A DNA stretch of 64,000 nucleotides, from NCBI GenBank assembly GCA_963575745.1, contig CAUYUJ010011225.1:638768-702767 (forward strand). Reading direction: 5' to 3'. The notes beneath the pieces were generated by a model. That model worked only from the letters and a program-made list of their open reading frames with translations, was not told the DNA's origin and did not search any database. A program made the translations under genes and the position numbers. The stretch comes from Prorocentrum cordatum. Lineage: Eukaryota > Sar > Dinophyceae > Prorocentrales > Prorocentraceae. Shown here piece by piece: positions 32,641 to 43,860 of this stretch; the stretch's first letter is position 1, and the number at the start of each line of letters is the position of its first letter.

Positions 32641-35574
32641 CGTTCTGAAACGACTCTCGCCTTACAATCGCCGTTTCCCGCGCCGACGTCGCCCCGCCTT
32701 GCGAACGTCGTCGTCGTTTTCCTGTTCTTGCTTGCTCCCCCTTGTTCCCCCTTCCCCTCATTTGCTTCGCTTTTCCTCTCCACTTCTTTCTGTTGGTTAT
32801 CTTCCTGCCGTCCTTTCCCCTTCGGGGGTTTCGTTGGCGTTTCCCTTGCCGCCTGCCCTCCCCCCCTGCGCCCCCTGCCATCGCCGCGCGATCGTGGTGG
32901 TCGGCTGCGCCTGGAGGAGTTGCACCCCCCCCCCCCCCCCGCGCCGCCCACCGCGCGCCGCCGCGTGCGCTAAGTACCCCCCCCCCCCCCTTACCTCCCA
33001 CCCCCCGGGCCCGCGCCCCGTGGTTTGAGTGCCAGTGTCGCGGCAGCTCAGCGGAGGGGTTCGCCGTCGCGCACCACCGCCGCAAACGGCGATCGTCCCT
33101 GACAAGCGCGTGGTCGGAATCATCCGTGTTTGGTTTAACGATCGTTTTCTTCAACGGTGCGTTGTGTTGCGTTGCCATTGCGTAGCAGTGAGGGTTCAAA
33201 ACGGCGCTTTGCGGCTAGCTCGGCGGCGTTCGGGGCTTTGCTGGGCGACGTGCCAGCGAGCGCCAGTCATGCGTTAGAGTTTTTGTTTCAGGTCTGGCGT
33301 GCTGGAATGGGCCATGCGTGATCCACTGCGCTGGGGCGCAGGCGGCTCCATTTGCGCGCGGCCACCGTGCCTTACTACCGATCGCGCCAATGGTTTGCCC
33401 AGCTGCTGGCTCAGTCCGTTACGAACGAGGGCGGCGGCGTGGTTGTGCCTTTTACGTCAGCGGTCGCGAAGGTGATGGCCTCCTCAGCACATACGCAATG
33501 GCAGGCCGAGCAGAACACGAGGCGTTCGGGCGCGTATATTCGTTCCTTTCCTCCTCCCCTCCCTTCTTCCCCCTTCTCCTGCCTCTCCTCCTCCTCCTCC
33601 TCCTTCTCCCGCCCCCTGCTCCTCGTCCTCTTCCGCTCTGGCGGCGTCCCCTCCTCCCCCTCCTGCTGCTGCTGGCGCTGCTGCTGCTGGTCCTCCCCCT
33701 CTGCTTCCTCGTCCGCCTACTCCTCCTGGTCGACCCCTATCGCGCTTTTTATTCTTCGCGCGCGCGTTTCGCCGATGTCGCCCACGACGGGTAACGTCGC
33801 CCCGATCGAGAGGTAATCGCTTGCATCGGGGCATTGGCAAGGCGCCCATCGCAGGCGCAATAGGGCAATACCGAAAACAACGGCCTGAACCCGCCTGGGC
33901 CCTGTATTCGGTTCGCCCGTCGCGCGCGCGCGTCGTCGCCGCGTCATCGTTCAAGCCAATGCCATCGCGTCCGCCGACGACGTTTCGAAAGTCGGCGGCG
34001 CGGCAGGGCGCTGCGGACAGCGGCGCTTCGTTGCCATCAGGGACGCCTTCGGCGCGCTGGTGTCGCGGTTCCCGATGGGCAGGGGGGCCGCGCGTCGCCT
34101 GCTGGCAGAGCTGCGAGAGCCCTGGGGCTACATCGAGAGAGCGCCTGCTTTGCTTCGGGGGCCAAGCGGGTGGCTTGAAGCCCATGCTGGCCCCGAGCCG
34201 CCGGGGCTCATGACAGCCCAGCTTGGGGCGTCGCCGCGGGAGCGCGGCGCCCCTGCCAAGTCTGGCAAGGGCTGCGCGACCAAGGCGTTTTAGGGTGCCG
34301 CTCCCGCCAATTGGCGTAGGCGGTGGGTCAGGCGCTGGCCGCCGCCGCCGCCGTAAATTTTCTAACGTCGGGCGCAGGGGCATGCGTCGGAAGATGGCGG
34401 GGGGGGGCGCGCGCCGCGCGGGGGTGGGGGGGGTGCGCGGGACCGCGGCGGGCAGCGGCGCGGCAACATGGGGGAAAAAGGGCGTCGCCAGATGAGGTGG
34501 GGAGGGAGGGGGGGGGGGGGGGGGGGGGGTGAGGTGGGTGGGTGGTGGGGGGGGTTGGGGGTTGGGTGGGGGGGGGGAGAAAGGGTGGGTGGGGGCGAGG
34601 GGCTATGGGGGAGGGGGGAGGCGGGGGGGGGTGGGGGGGGGGGGGGGGAAGCAGGGGAGGGGCATGCGGGCGCAGCGCTAGGGGGGGCGGGGGCGGCGCG
34701 CGAGCGAGTTGCGCGGCGCGCGTAGGGCAGCAAGGGGTGCGGTGCGTGCGGCAGGGGCAACGGGAACGATTGTTGGTTTGCAGTCGTCGGGGAAATGGTA
34801 GGAGGGGGCAGTTCTTTCGGTTTCGGAATGTTTTCGGCGCCATTAATAAGAACAAGCGCAGCTGCCAAAGGGTCGCGGGGATGGGCGCCCCGACGGCGGC
34901 CCCCCAACGCGGGGTTGCTGGGCCATGCATATTAGCTGCTGCATCGCCTACAGCTGTTTGCCCTCGCGGACAAACAGTATTTCGCGGAGGTCTACTGGGG
35001 TCTGTTCTGGATGCTCGCTCGGCGCGCGGGGCCGCGCCCCGAGGTCGGGGACGTCGCATGCGGCGTCATCGGCAGTGCAGCCTGATTGTTTCCCTCTCTG
35101 GCGAGGGGTACTTGCAGGCTCACGGGGGTGGGGGGGCTCGGCGGCGTGCGTCGGCGCGCGCGTTGCGCGTCATGGTCCAACTGCTTTTCACCATTGATTC
35201 CACAACGGCATTGATTGCGGCGCCGTCATCGGCGGCCGTTTGGCAGCGCGTGGCACCCGCGCCCATGCAGCCCGCCGCCCCCCCGCCGTTGTTGCGGGTG
35301 GCACGGGCGCGCAATGCCCACCGCGGATTCCATTGGTAATGCGTCGGTCGCGGGCGCTTGCGGTTCGATTGCGGGCGCGTTAGAGGGCGACGCGGCAACT
35401 GCCATGGCGGAGGCATTCGGGGCACGACCACGGACCGCGCGCAGTGCATCGGGCAGAGGAGTTTCGCGACGGTGACCTGCCTGACGCGCCCGAACACGTT
35501 GGAGGAGTTCCTTTTGCCACTGATCAAAGGCTGGCTTGCACGCGCCGACAGCCAGGGGTAAACGCAGGGGCTCT

Positions 35575-35576
<2 letters not shown>

Positions 35577-35661
<85 letters not shown>
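35577..35661. repeat. Homopolymer of 85 C
   Basis: Uninterrupted C from 35577 to 35661 in intergenic DNA. Another C-rich block with T, A and G interruptions follows at 35,900-35,970. Confidence 0.9.
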
Positions 35662-35662
<1 letters not shown>

Positions 35663-36524
35663 CACGGTTCGCCGCCGCCGAGATTGCCGCAGGTGGCTTG
35701 GTCCAAGAGCAGCGCGTCCGCGTTGCAAGGGGGGGCGGCGCGGCGACGGTGTTCTCAGTACATCGACCACCGCGGTGCTTGTCGGCGCCCAGGTTGGCTC
35801 GGTTCCTGGGCACAACGCCGCTGCGCTTGACAGCGCGAGATGGGGGAGAACGACCGACGTCTGTGGCGCCGTTTTGTTCCCGCGCGCATGCTTTGGCGTT
35901 CCCCCCCCCCCCCCCCCCCCCCCCCCCCCTACCCCACCCCCCCCCCCCCTCCCCCCCCCCCCCCCCCCCCCACCGACACTACACCCCACACACCCACACA
36001 CACCCCGCCCACCCACCCGCCCCCCTTCCCCGCCACCCCCCCATGCCAGCCATCAGCAATGCCCGCTGGAGGCAGCGCCTGTGTCGGTTTCGCAGCGAAG
36101 ACCCCCCCCCTTCACCATTATTTGCGCGGCAGGTCGAACGCTGGCAGAGGTCGCCCAAGTCCTCCCCCAGCCGAGCCTTGTCGCCACGTCGCAGTTGCCG
36201 CGCGCAGCCAGGAAAACTCGAGCGGCGCGGCCTGGGCCCTCCCCCCATCAACCCAGCCCTTCCGCGCCCTCGAGCTGTCACGCTTGCGCCATTCATGGCG
36301 CGGCCGCCCGCCCTTGTAAGTGCGCGCGCCGCGCGCCCTTCCCGCGTCGAAGGCCAAGCATTTCGCCCGCGCCGAGCAGTCGACTCGACGCGGGTCCCGA
36401 GCGCGCGGCGCCTGCGCTCGCGTTCTTACCGCGTCGTAGCCAAGCTCCGCGCATTGGCAGCACGCCTCCCCCCCGTCCCCTCCCCCTCCTTCGAACCAGC
36501 GCACCCCCCATACTAGGCTCTACC

Positions 36525-36555
<31 letters not shown>

Positions 36556-36752
36556 CCACACACCCAATCCCCCCTCACCCCGCCTGCCCGCCCACCCGCT
36601 GGCACTCCCCATGCCCCTCCGATCTCCTCCACGCACCCACCCACCCGCCCTCCCTTCCCCGCGCGCACCCACCCACCACACTATCACACCCCCACCTTCC
36701 CACCGAATCACCGTTTTCGGTTCCCGCATTCCGTCGGTGGCAGCAAATTCTC

Positions 36753-37798
36753 GACGCCTCGCGCATCCCCACCAGCCCATTCAGAAACGATCAGCAGGGG
36801 AGTTGGTGAATCAGGGGCGGCAGGACGCAGGCAGTCGCGCAGCCGTCTTCGAGACAACAAGGATCACGCATGGCATAGCTTCCCGCATTGAATATAAGAT
36901 GGGCATCGGTGCAAGCTGCGATGGCTTCGATGAGGGGTGAGGGGTGCTTCGATGACTTGTAATGGCTGTTGCACTGATGTGTGTATTAAGCTCGCGTGCG
37001 TTCCGAAACTTGGAGGCATCTTGGGGCTCTCTTGGGGTTCTCTTGGGCCCCTCTTGGGGCATCTTGGGGTTCTTTTGTTGGTGCTCTCCTGAGGTTCTTT
37101 AGGGCGTGCTTGGGGCTTCTGGAACTCTTTTGGGGCGTCTTGGGGCCGTCTTGGGGCTCTTTTGGGGGGTACGTGGGCCTTCTTAGGGTTCTTTTGGGAT
37201 GCCTGAGGTGCCTCCCGGGGCAGTCTTGGTCCTCATGGCTAAAGAAGGGGGGGGGGGGGGTCAATTCGCCCCCCACCCCCCACCCTCGGGGGAGCAAAAA
37301 TATAGTATTGGGGCCCTCTTGGCCCGCTCTTGGGGCGCTGTTGGGGCCGCCTTGGGGCTCTCTTGGGCCCTCGTGGGGCTGTCTTTGGCAATCTTGGGGC
37401 CATCTTGAGGCCGCAAGGGCCCTTCGCAGGCGGACAAGCGAGAAGGCAACCACCATTAATTTCCCTTGGGTGTTTGACTGATTTTGGCTCCTTGGGGGGG
37501 GGGGCCCTTTGGCTTCGGAGGGCACTTGAAACCGTCTCGGTGCCTTATTGCGGCCTCTTGGGCGCGCGTCGGGTGTTATCTTGGCCCGTCTACCGCTATA
37601 TTAGGCCATCTGGGAGGCCATCTTGCGCTCTCGGATGCCCTTTTGGAGCCATCTTGGACGCCGCTATGGGCCCGCCCCCCGCCCCTCCCCGCCCAAACGC
37701 AGGGGCGGGGGGGGGGGGGGGGGAGGAGGACCCTCCGAGCAGGGAGCGGCAGGAGGTTTGGAACAGGAACCCGCCCGAGACCACCTGCGCCCAGAGGG

Positions 37799-37802
<4 letters not shown>
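36753..37802 (-). mobile_element. TIR element copy E, missing one TIR
   Basis: In plus coordinates it starts GACGCCTCGCGCATCCCC, then ACCAGCCCATTC. It follows the C/D plan to 'CTGCGCCCAGAGGGCAGG', where other copies read on to CTGGTGGGATT. Here the sequence is replaced by a T homopolymer, so the outer TIR is lost. Confidence 0.8.

Positions 37803-37896
<94 letters not shown>
37803..37896. repeat. Homopolymer of 94 T between copies E and F
   Basis: Uninterrupted T from 37803 to 37896, starting exactly where copy E is truncated. It is followed by about 40 bp of GC-rich sequence and then copy F. Confidence 0.9.
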
Positions 37897-37936
37897 CGCG
37901 CGCGCCCGCCGTCGAAGCAACCGCGTCAATGGCGTA

Positions 37937-39001
37937 GATCCCACCAGCCCTCTGGGCGCAGGTGGTCTAAGGGCGTTTCCCTTTCCAACCTCGTGTCTTT
38001 CCCTGCTCGGGAGGTCGCCCCCCCCCCTCCCTTCCCCCCCCCCTCCGCGCTGGGACGGGAGGGGGGGTGGGGGTGGGGGAGCGGGCGCATAGCAGCGTCC
38101 AAGATGGCCCAATATGGCTCCAAGAGGGCATCCGAGAGCGCAAGATGGCCCCGAGATGGCCCAAGATAGCGGCAGGCGGGTCAGGATCGCCTCCGACACG
38201 CGTCCAGGAGGCTTCAAGACGGCCCCGAGACGGTTTCAAGTGCCATCCGAGGCCCCCAAGGACCCACCCACATTTTGTCTAAAACCTAAAGCAACTTAAG
38301 GCTGTTTGCCTTCTCGCGTTTTCGCTTCCGAAGGGCTCTTGAGGCCTCAAGATGGCCCCAAGATGGCACAATGCAGCCCCAAGAGGGGCCCAAAAGGGCC
38401 ACACGACGGCCCCAAGAGCGCCCACGAGCGCTCCAAGAGCGGGCCAAGATAGTCCCAAGACTGCGTTTTTGAGGCTCCGAAGAGGGGGGGGGGGGGGGGG
38501 GCAAGAGTTGAGCCCCCCCCCCTCCTTTAGCCATAAGGACAAATACTGCCCCAAGGGGCCCCTCAGCCATCACAAAAGAGCCCCAAGGAGGCACCCAGAC
38601 CCCCCACAGAGCCCCAAGACGCGCCAAAACTAGCCCCAAGACGCCCCGAGCATGCCCTAAGAGAACCTCAGGAGAGCCCCAAGAAAGAACACCAGGAGGC
38701 CCCAAAAAGGGCCCACAGAATCCCAAGAGAGCCCCAAGATGCCTCCAAGTTTCGGAACGCACGCGAATTTAAGACACAAATCAGTGCAGCAGCCATTACG
38801 AGTCATCGAAACACCCTTCACCCCTCATCGGAGCACCATCGTAGCGCGCACTGGTTCATCTTAAACTTCAATGCGGGAAGCTATGTGTGACCCTTGTTTT
38901 GTCGAAGACGGCTGCGCGACTGCATGCGTCCTGCCGCCCTTGGTTCACCAACTCCCCTGCTGATCGTTTCTGGATGGGCTGGTGCGGATACGCGAATCGT
39001 C
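37937..39001 (+). mobile_element. TIR element copy F
   Basis: Left end GATCCCACCAGCCCTCTGGG; right end GGGCTGGTGCGGATACGCG followed by AATCGTC. Same plan as B and D, without the A-tailed insertion. Head-to-head with copy E. Confidence 0.82.
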
Positions 39002-40055
39002 AAGAATTTGAGTAAATCGTGCTGCTCAGCGAGGCACTCGCTACCATTATACAACAACGCCTTGGGCCGCACATTCTGTCAACGCCGCGGCATATAAGAC
39101 TCCCGCGCCCGCGTTCAGGTGTCGCCGTTCTTTTCTCGTCAGCGCGTTGTGTTGCAGTGCCGTCGTTGTCTGCATTGTTATTTTACCACCTTCGACCGCA
39201 CATTGCGATGGCGCGTCGCCGCGTGCCGCCCTTTTCAAACCAATCGCAACCTGCGCCCTGGCTGGCTAAAAACGTCAGTTCCCGATGGTTTGTCGTCCGC
39301 CGCGCGTTGTCCAGCGGAAACATGTTTTTTCCAATACAACGATCATGTTGTTGCAGTATTTGTTTTGGCGCGGCGAGGGGCGCCTTCGGTGATCATTGTT
39401 TTGGGCATGTCTGCGTGTGGCTGTATGTTTGTAGCCTAACACTGCACAAGGTTATCTGTGGTGAGAGGGAGGGGGGGGCGCACGTTGCGCATATGTCGTT
39501 TGTTCGTTCGCTCAGCATTGCGAGCGTTGAAGTATACAACATGTGTGTCCGTATACGCGATGTATGCTGTCATAGGTTTTCGGTTCCATGTGCCACCCAT
39601 CCGCTTGCTCCCTTAGGGTTATATAAGTCCGAAGTCGCACGTTGAGCTCTCGGGTGCCTACGGGGGGGGGGGGGGCAACGTAATGACAAGACAACAAAGA
39701 CATGTGTATAGCATGCATGTATTGCAATGTCCAACGTATTTGGTGTCGCGGTCTGGTGCTAAACTCTGTTTGGGGTCCACGTTGGTCAAATCCGCGGATG
39801 TTGTGCGGCGTGCGGCTTGGGCCGCGACTTGGAATGATCTGGGCTAGAACGACGGTTTCTTGTCGTCATGTTTGAGCCTCGTTGCTTGTCCTGGGCGTCG
39901 ATTGGTCGAATGCCATGGCCTGTCCTGTTCCGCGGGGCTGTGTTCTGCTATGTTTGGGCTCGAATGCGTTCAGGGCCACCGCGTGGCCCTTCAGTGTGTC
40001 CCGATTTCCCAGCAGAAGTCAGGGTTCAGTGCTGCGCCAGCGGCGCTGCTGTCCG
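39002..40055. other. Upstream region of gene 2
   Basis: No gene recognised. A possible very weak relict leader (TATGTTTGGGCTCGAA) lies at about 39,949-39,964, roughly 90 bp before the gene 2 start codon. A 14-G run is at 39,661-39,674. Confidence 0.4.
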
Positions 40056-40235
40056 ATGGCGGGGGCTAGCAAGTCTGCGGGTGCCGAGGGCAAGGCCCAT
40101 CCGAGGGCCCGCGCTGGCCGCGGTGGCGGCGGCGGCGCTGGAGACGACGGCGGCGACGGAGGGGGCCGCCGCAAGAAGGGCAGGGCGTTGCGCACCTGCG
40201 GGTCTTGCGACGCTACTACGGAGGACATTCGGAAT
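40056..40235 (+). CDS. Gene 2 exon 1 (at least five exons, about 1,100 aa)
   Basis: ATG 40056 begins MAGASKSAGAEGKAHPRARA, followed by a Gly/Arg-rich stretch and RALRTCGSCDATTEDIRN with a CGSC cysteine pair. The exon is 180 nt (60 codons), ending in phase 0 at AAT|GTAAGC. The Gly/Arg-rich N-terminus and zinc-type Cys pair suggest a nucleic-acid-associated protein, by inference. The second half of the Cys pattern is probably YGCEACVVWC in exon 2, so the two exons together would make a CxxC...CxxC motif. Confidence 0.65.
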
Positions 40236-40585
40236 GTAAGCAGGGTCCTTTTGTGAAGGGGCGAAGCTTTCACGAAGTAAGGGATGAGGAACGACGGTCG
40301 CAGGACAATGAGGATAAGGATTGGGGAGCGGCGGAGGGCAGACTAGGACTAGGAGGAGCTTCTGTTTTTCCGTCCCCAGCTCCAGTGAGGTTTCGGCAAG
40401 CCCACCCGACAGTCGGCGATGCATTGGCGATGCGGTTGTTGATGTAATCTGGGGCAATTGCCCACATCCGTTCTGCTCCCCCCATCTTTCGAACCCATGG
40501 GGTTCGGAAGCTGTGTCCTGATGCGTCGGCGTCTCTGGCATCTTTAGGGGACTGCGTTTCGAGTCTCACAAGCGGGGCCTTGCAG

Positions 40586-41941
40586 GATAAGAAGTTCACC
40601 GACGAAACCTACGAGATCGAGTCCGACGGGGGGACTGTGACGTTCTACGGCTGCGAGGCTTGCGTGGTTTGGTGTGCTGAGCATCTTCCTGGCGTCGACT
40701 TCGCGACGATCTGCCTGGACAAGAAGACCGACGCTGAATTTGCTGAGGAGCTCCAGTGCGGGATGAGCCGTGAGTCCTCCATGCATGGAGTATCGGCGGG
40801 CGACAGCGTCAGGATCGGAGGCGTGATGTTCGAGGACTTCGTGGCGCCGAACCACCACCAGGTGATGATGGCGTGGGGCAAGACTGCTAAACAACTTAGG
40901 TTGAAACCATTGACGTGGAAGTCGAAGGCAGGCTCCATCACGGTCTACCCCATGAAGAAGAATGATGACACAAGCTGGATGAGGCTCAGGACGTTCTCAG
41001 AGATGACGGACTGCGCTTCGACCGATCGCCTTTCCGAGACCGACGGCGTCATGAAGGACCAGCACACGCGCGTCTTGGACGGCCTTTTGAAAGATGATGG
41101 GAATGAGAAGGCGCAGTATTCTACGTTTCGGCTCCCGTCCCTCGCGTGCATCAACGAGAGGTCTGCGCAGCTGGGGGGCAAAGTCTTGGCTTTGCAGCCA
41201 GACGGTTCGGGCAGCGCAGCGTCGTCAGGAGGTCGCTCGCCTGCGCCCGTCCAGCGAGCCGCGTCCTCCTACGACCTCACCTCGTCACCGATTTTGCCAC
41301 TTGCGAGCCATCAGCCTGCGCTCATGGACGGTCGCGCTGGGGATGAAGACGATGATGGCATGGGTGAGGAAGATGACGATGGTCAGGACGACGGCTCAGT
41401 TCTGCGTGACGATTCACAGCCAGCTGGGCGCTTCGTGGTTCGCAGCCGCGAGCCATCCATGTCGCCACCTGCGGGGGGGCGCCCCAGAGGAAGTGGCAGC
41501 GGTAGGTTCTCGACGACCAAGCCCGCGGCTCCGATGAAGAAGACGCCATCCGACCCGAACTTGCAGAAGGGTACTCCCGAGTATTGGTTCGCACAGATCA
41601 GTCTCTCAGACTTGATGTGCGGCGGGGAGCCTGGGCAGGGGCCGCACCAGCTCGAGATGCTGCTCACCAAGGTCGCCGAGGGCAAGCGCCCGCAGATCAG
41701 GAAGTACATGGACCTCATCCAGAGGGCAAAGGACATCGCGAAGATAGAAGCGCTTGACATCGAGACGCTCGACGAGCACATGGAGAAACTGATTGCAGCG
41801 AGTACCGAGGTGCCCGTCTCAGTGCAGTTCAACATCTTGAAGAAGAAGGCCGACGTATTGTGGAACAAGTGGGTTGTCGACATCAGCAATGAGGAGCCGC
41901 TCATCAGCTACCTTCAGATGTTCCGCCCGTGGGACCAGCAG
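40586..41941 (+). CDS. Gene 2 exon 2
   Basis: The acceptor TTGCAG|GATAAG is phase 0 and continues exon 1 directly. It encodes KKFTDETYEIESDGG, then FYGCEACVVWCAEHLPG, and a region TVYPMKKNDDTSWMRLRTFS. Next come a Ser/Pro-rich linker, an acidic run (DEDDDGMGEEDDDGQDDG), a Pro/Arg-rich linker, and a helical segment ending LISYLQMFRPWDQQ. I do not recognise a catalytic domain; I remember similar proteins as multicopy in dinoflagellates. Donor: CAG|GCACCT (GC type) at 41942, phase 0. A GT six bases later (41948) is also in phase 0 and would add two residues. Confidence 0.72.
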
Positions 41942-42276
41942 GCACCTGTCTTTTTTTGGGGCGGGCGTGCCTTGCAAATCTCAACGTGCCCTTCTGCGCG
42001 GTCCTGGGGCCCAGCTCTGTGACCCGCCAGATCGCATCGATCGGGTCTTGGTTCGGACGTTGTTCGCATCAGCGGCAAGGCTGGATGCTTAGGAGGTTCG
42101 AGAGTGGCGTGGGTGGTGGTTCGGAGGAGGAGGGGAGGATGCATGATGTTGGACGGAGGGGGGGGGGGCAGTGCAACAGATGATTGCCTTGGATATCGAT
42201 CCCTTGCCAGGCCCAGTCGCCCCCGTTCGCCCACCGCACGCCCACCCTCGCGAGCGTCGGCGCCACAGACGTGCAG

Positions 42277-42831
42277 AGGGCGGTCACTTTCATGGAAGAG
42301 CTCGTTGCGCACCGCATTATTCCTTTAGTTTTGGGCGACAAGCAGAAGGAAGCGTGCCTACTGGAGCTTGCGAACGTTGGCAAGGCGGTCCTCACGTTAT
42401 CAGAGGAAGCACACATCGAGAACAATTGCGCCCAGAATCTCGTGGCAACGCTTCAGCTGTTCGACGTGTTCATTGCGCTGGCCTCCCAGACGATCGACGG
42501 TTCGGTCGGTGCCTCCACCTACGACGACATCCTCTCGCTCACTACTGGTGGTACTGACGCGTGGGGCCAGGTCGGCGCAGCCCTCGAGGAGCCACCGATG
42601 TGGAAGGAGCACATGGCGAGGATTTCGAAGCAGCACAAGTCCTACAAGGAGTTCGCCCCGAAGATTGCAAAGGACATGGCGGAGTGCGGCGCCATGCTGA
42701 GCGGCAAGATGGATGACTTTCCGACGGTGGCATCGTCGCTGTTGGGCCGCCTGCCAGCTTACGTCACGCGCCTGGGTTCCTTGGCCGTCGATGCGCTGGA
42801 GACCAAGCTGCTGACCGCCATTGTCACGAAG
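42277..42831 (+). CDS. Gene 2 exon 3
   Basis: The acceptor GTGCAG|AGG gives phase 0 and RAVTFMEELVAHRIIPLVLG, followed by an all-helical region (LVATLQLFDVFIALASQTID; WKEHMARISKQHKSYKEF; LGRLPAYVTRLGSLAVDALE). The donor proposed is AAG|GCTCGT at 42832 (GC type, phase 0); ATT|GTCACG at 42823 is the GT alternative. The open frame runs to 42948 but loses character after the donor. Intron 3 is about 7.5 kb and contains element H. Confidence 0.66.
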
Positions 42832-43013
42832 GCTCGTGGGTTAGACATCCCAGCGTCTGCCATTGCATTGGCGGGATCGCCAGGCACGCATTCATATCAT
42901 TATGCAGTTTTCTCTAGAACCCATTATACATGCGTGCGTGCAGCGTAGCAACTAGAACTGTGTCGGCCGTGGCTTGATGATCCGTATGTTCATGCATGGT
43001 TATCTGAATATAT

Positions 43014-43860
43014 GACGCTTCGCGTATCCTCACCAGCCCATACAACAACCAGACACTTGAAATTTGAGCGCCGATCATCGGCAGTCCCCCTCCTCCTCCT
43101 CCTTATCCTCCTCCTTCTCCTTCGCTGCCGTCTCTTGCTCCTGGTGACGTCTTGGAGATCTTGTGGAGCGTTTCGGTAGGCTCGCGGGCCTGGTGGGCGC
43201 GCGCGCGGCGCCCCGCGCGCCCGCGCGCGGGGCCCAATAGAAGGTGCCAGAACGTATATGTGGGGCCTTCTTGAAGGGCATCGATCAATGAATGGGGGTG
43301 GTCCAACGTGGCCTCCCCGCCCTGGGGCCCACAATAATCGCATCCTGGGCACCTCTTGGGACGCTCTTAGAGCACCCTTGAGCGCCTCTGGGATCTTTCC
43401 GAGGCTGTGGTGGGCCCCTCTTGGGGTCCTCTTGGGCTCTCTTGGGGCACCGTTGAGGCCCCGAATTGCCATCGGAAGTGAAACAGCGATACGCCAAACA
43501 CCATTGATTCGTGGTAGGCGTTTCAAGGACGTTGGCCTCTTCGGGGTCCCCTTGGGGAGGTGTTCGGTGCATTGGAGCCGTCTTGGAACGGCCCTGGTGC
43601 CTCTTAGGTTGTCTTCGGGACAGGTTTGAAAGAGTTTGCCTGGTCTCCAGAAATCTTGGAGGCCATCTCGGGTTCCCTGAGGCTCTCGCGGGGCCGTGCT
43701 GGGCCCTCCCGTGCGTTCTGACCGATCGCCGCGCCCCTTGTCCAGGTCCAGGGGGGGGGGGGCGCGGGGGAGGGGCAAACCTCTCCCCGAATGGGAAGAA
43801 GCGTGTTGAACCATGAAGCTCCATAGACCACCCACGCACTAAAAAGGCTGCTGGGGCTCC
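43014..43860 (-). mobile_element. TIR element copy H, in gene 2 intron 3
   Basis: In plus coordinates it starts GACGCTTCGCGTATCCTC, then ACCAGCCCATAC. It ends near GGCTGCTGGGGCTCC, a decayed TIR. The core is shared with copy G: 'GGGGCCTTCTTGAAGGGCAT' followed by CGATCAATGAATGGGGG, and a GCCATCGGAAGTGAAACAG block. Confidence 0.72.

Larger units (their letters stand above)
30054..36752. other. Intergenic, repeat-rich, no gene recognised
   Basis: It contains a T-rich stretch (30,837-30,965), a minisatellite (32,325-32,640), CTC repeats (33,540-33,720), a G-rich block (34,496-34,660), an 85-C homopolymer (35,577-35,661), and C/CA-rich sequence (35,895-36,700). Reading frames across these are repeat or GC artefacts. 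Confidence 0.6.

Noticed and set aside
39944-39965. Relict spliced leader upstream of gene 2
   Set aside because: Only about two-thirds of the bases match even with gaps; mentioned as a possibility but not listed as a feature.
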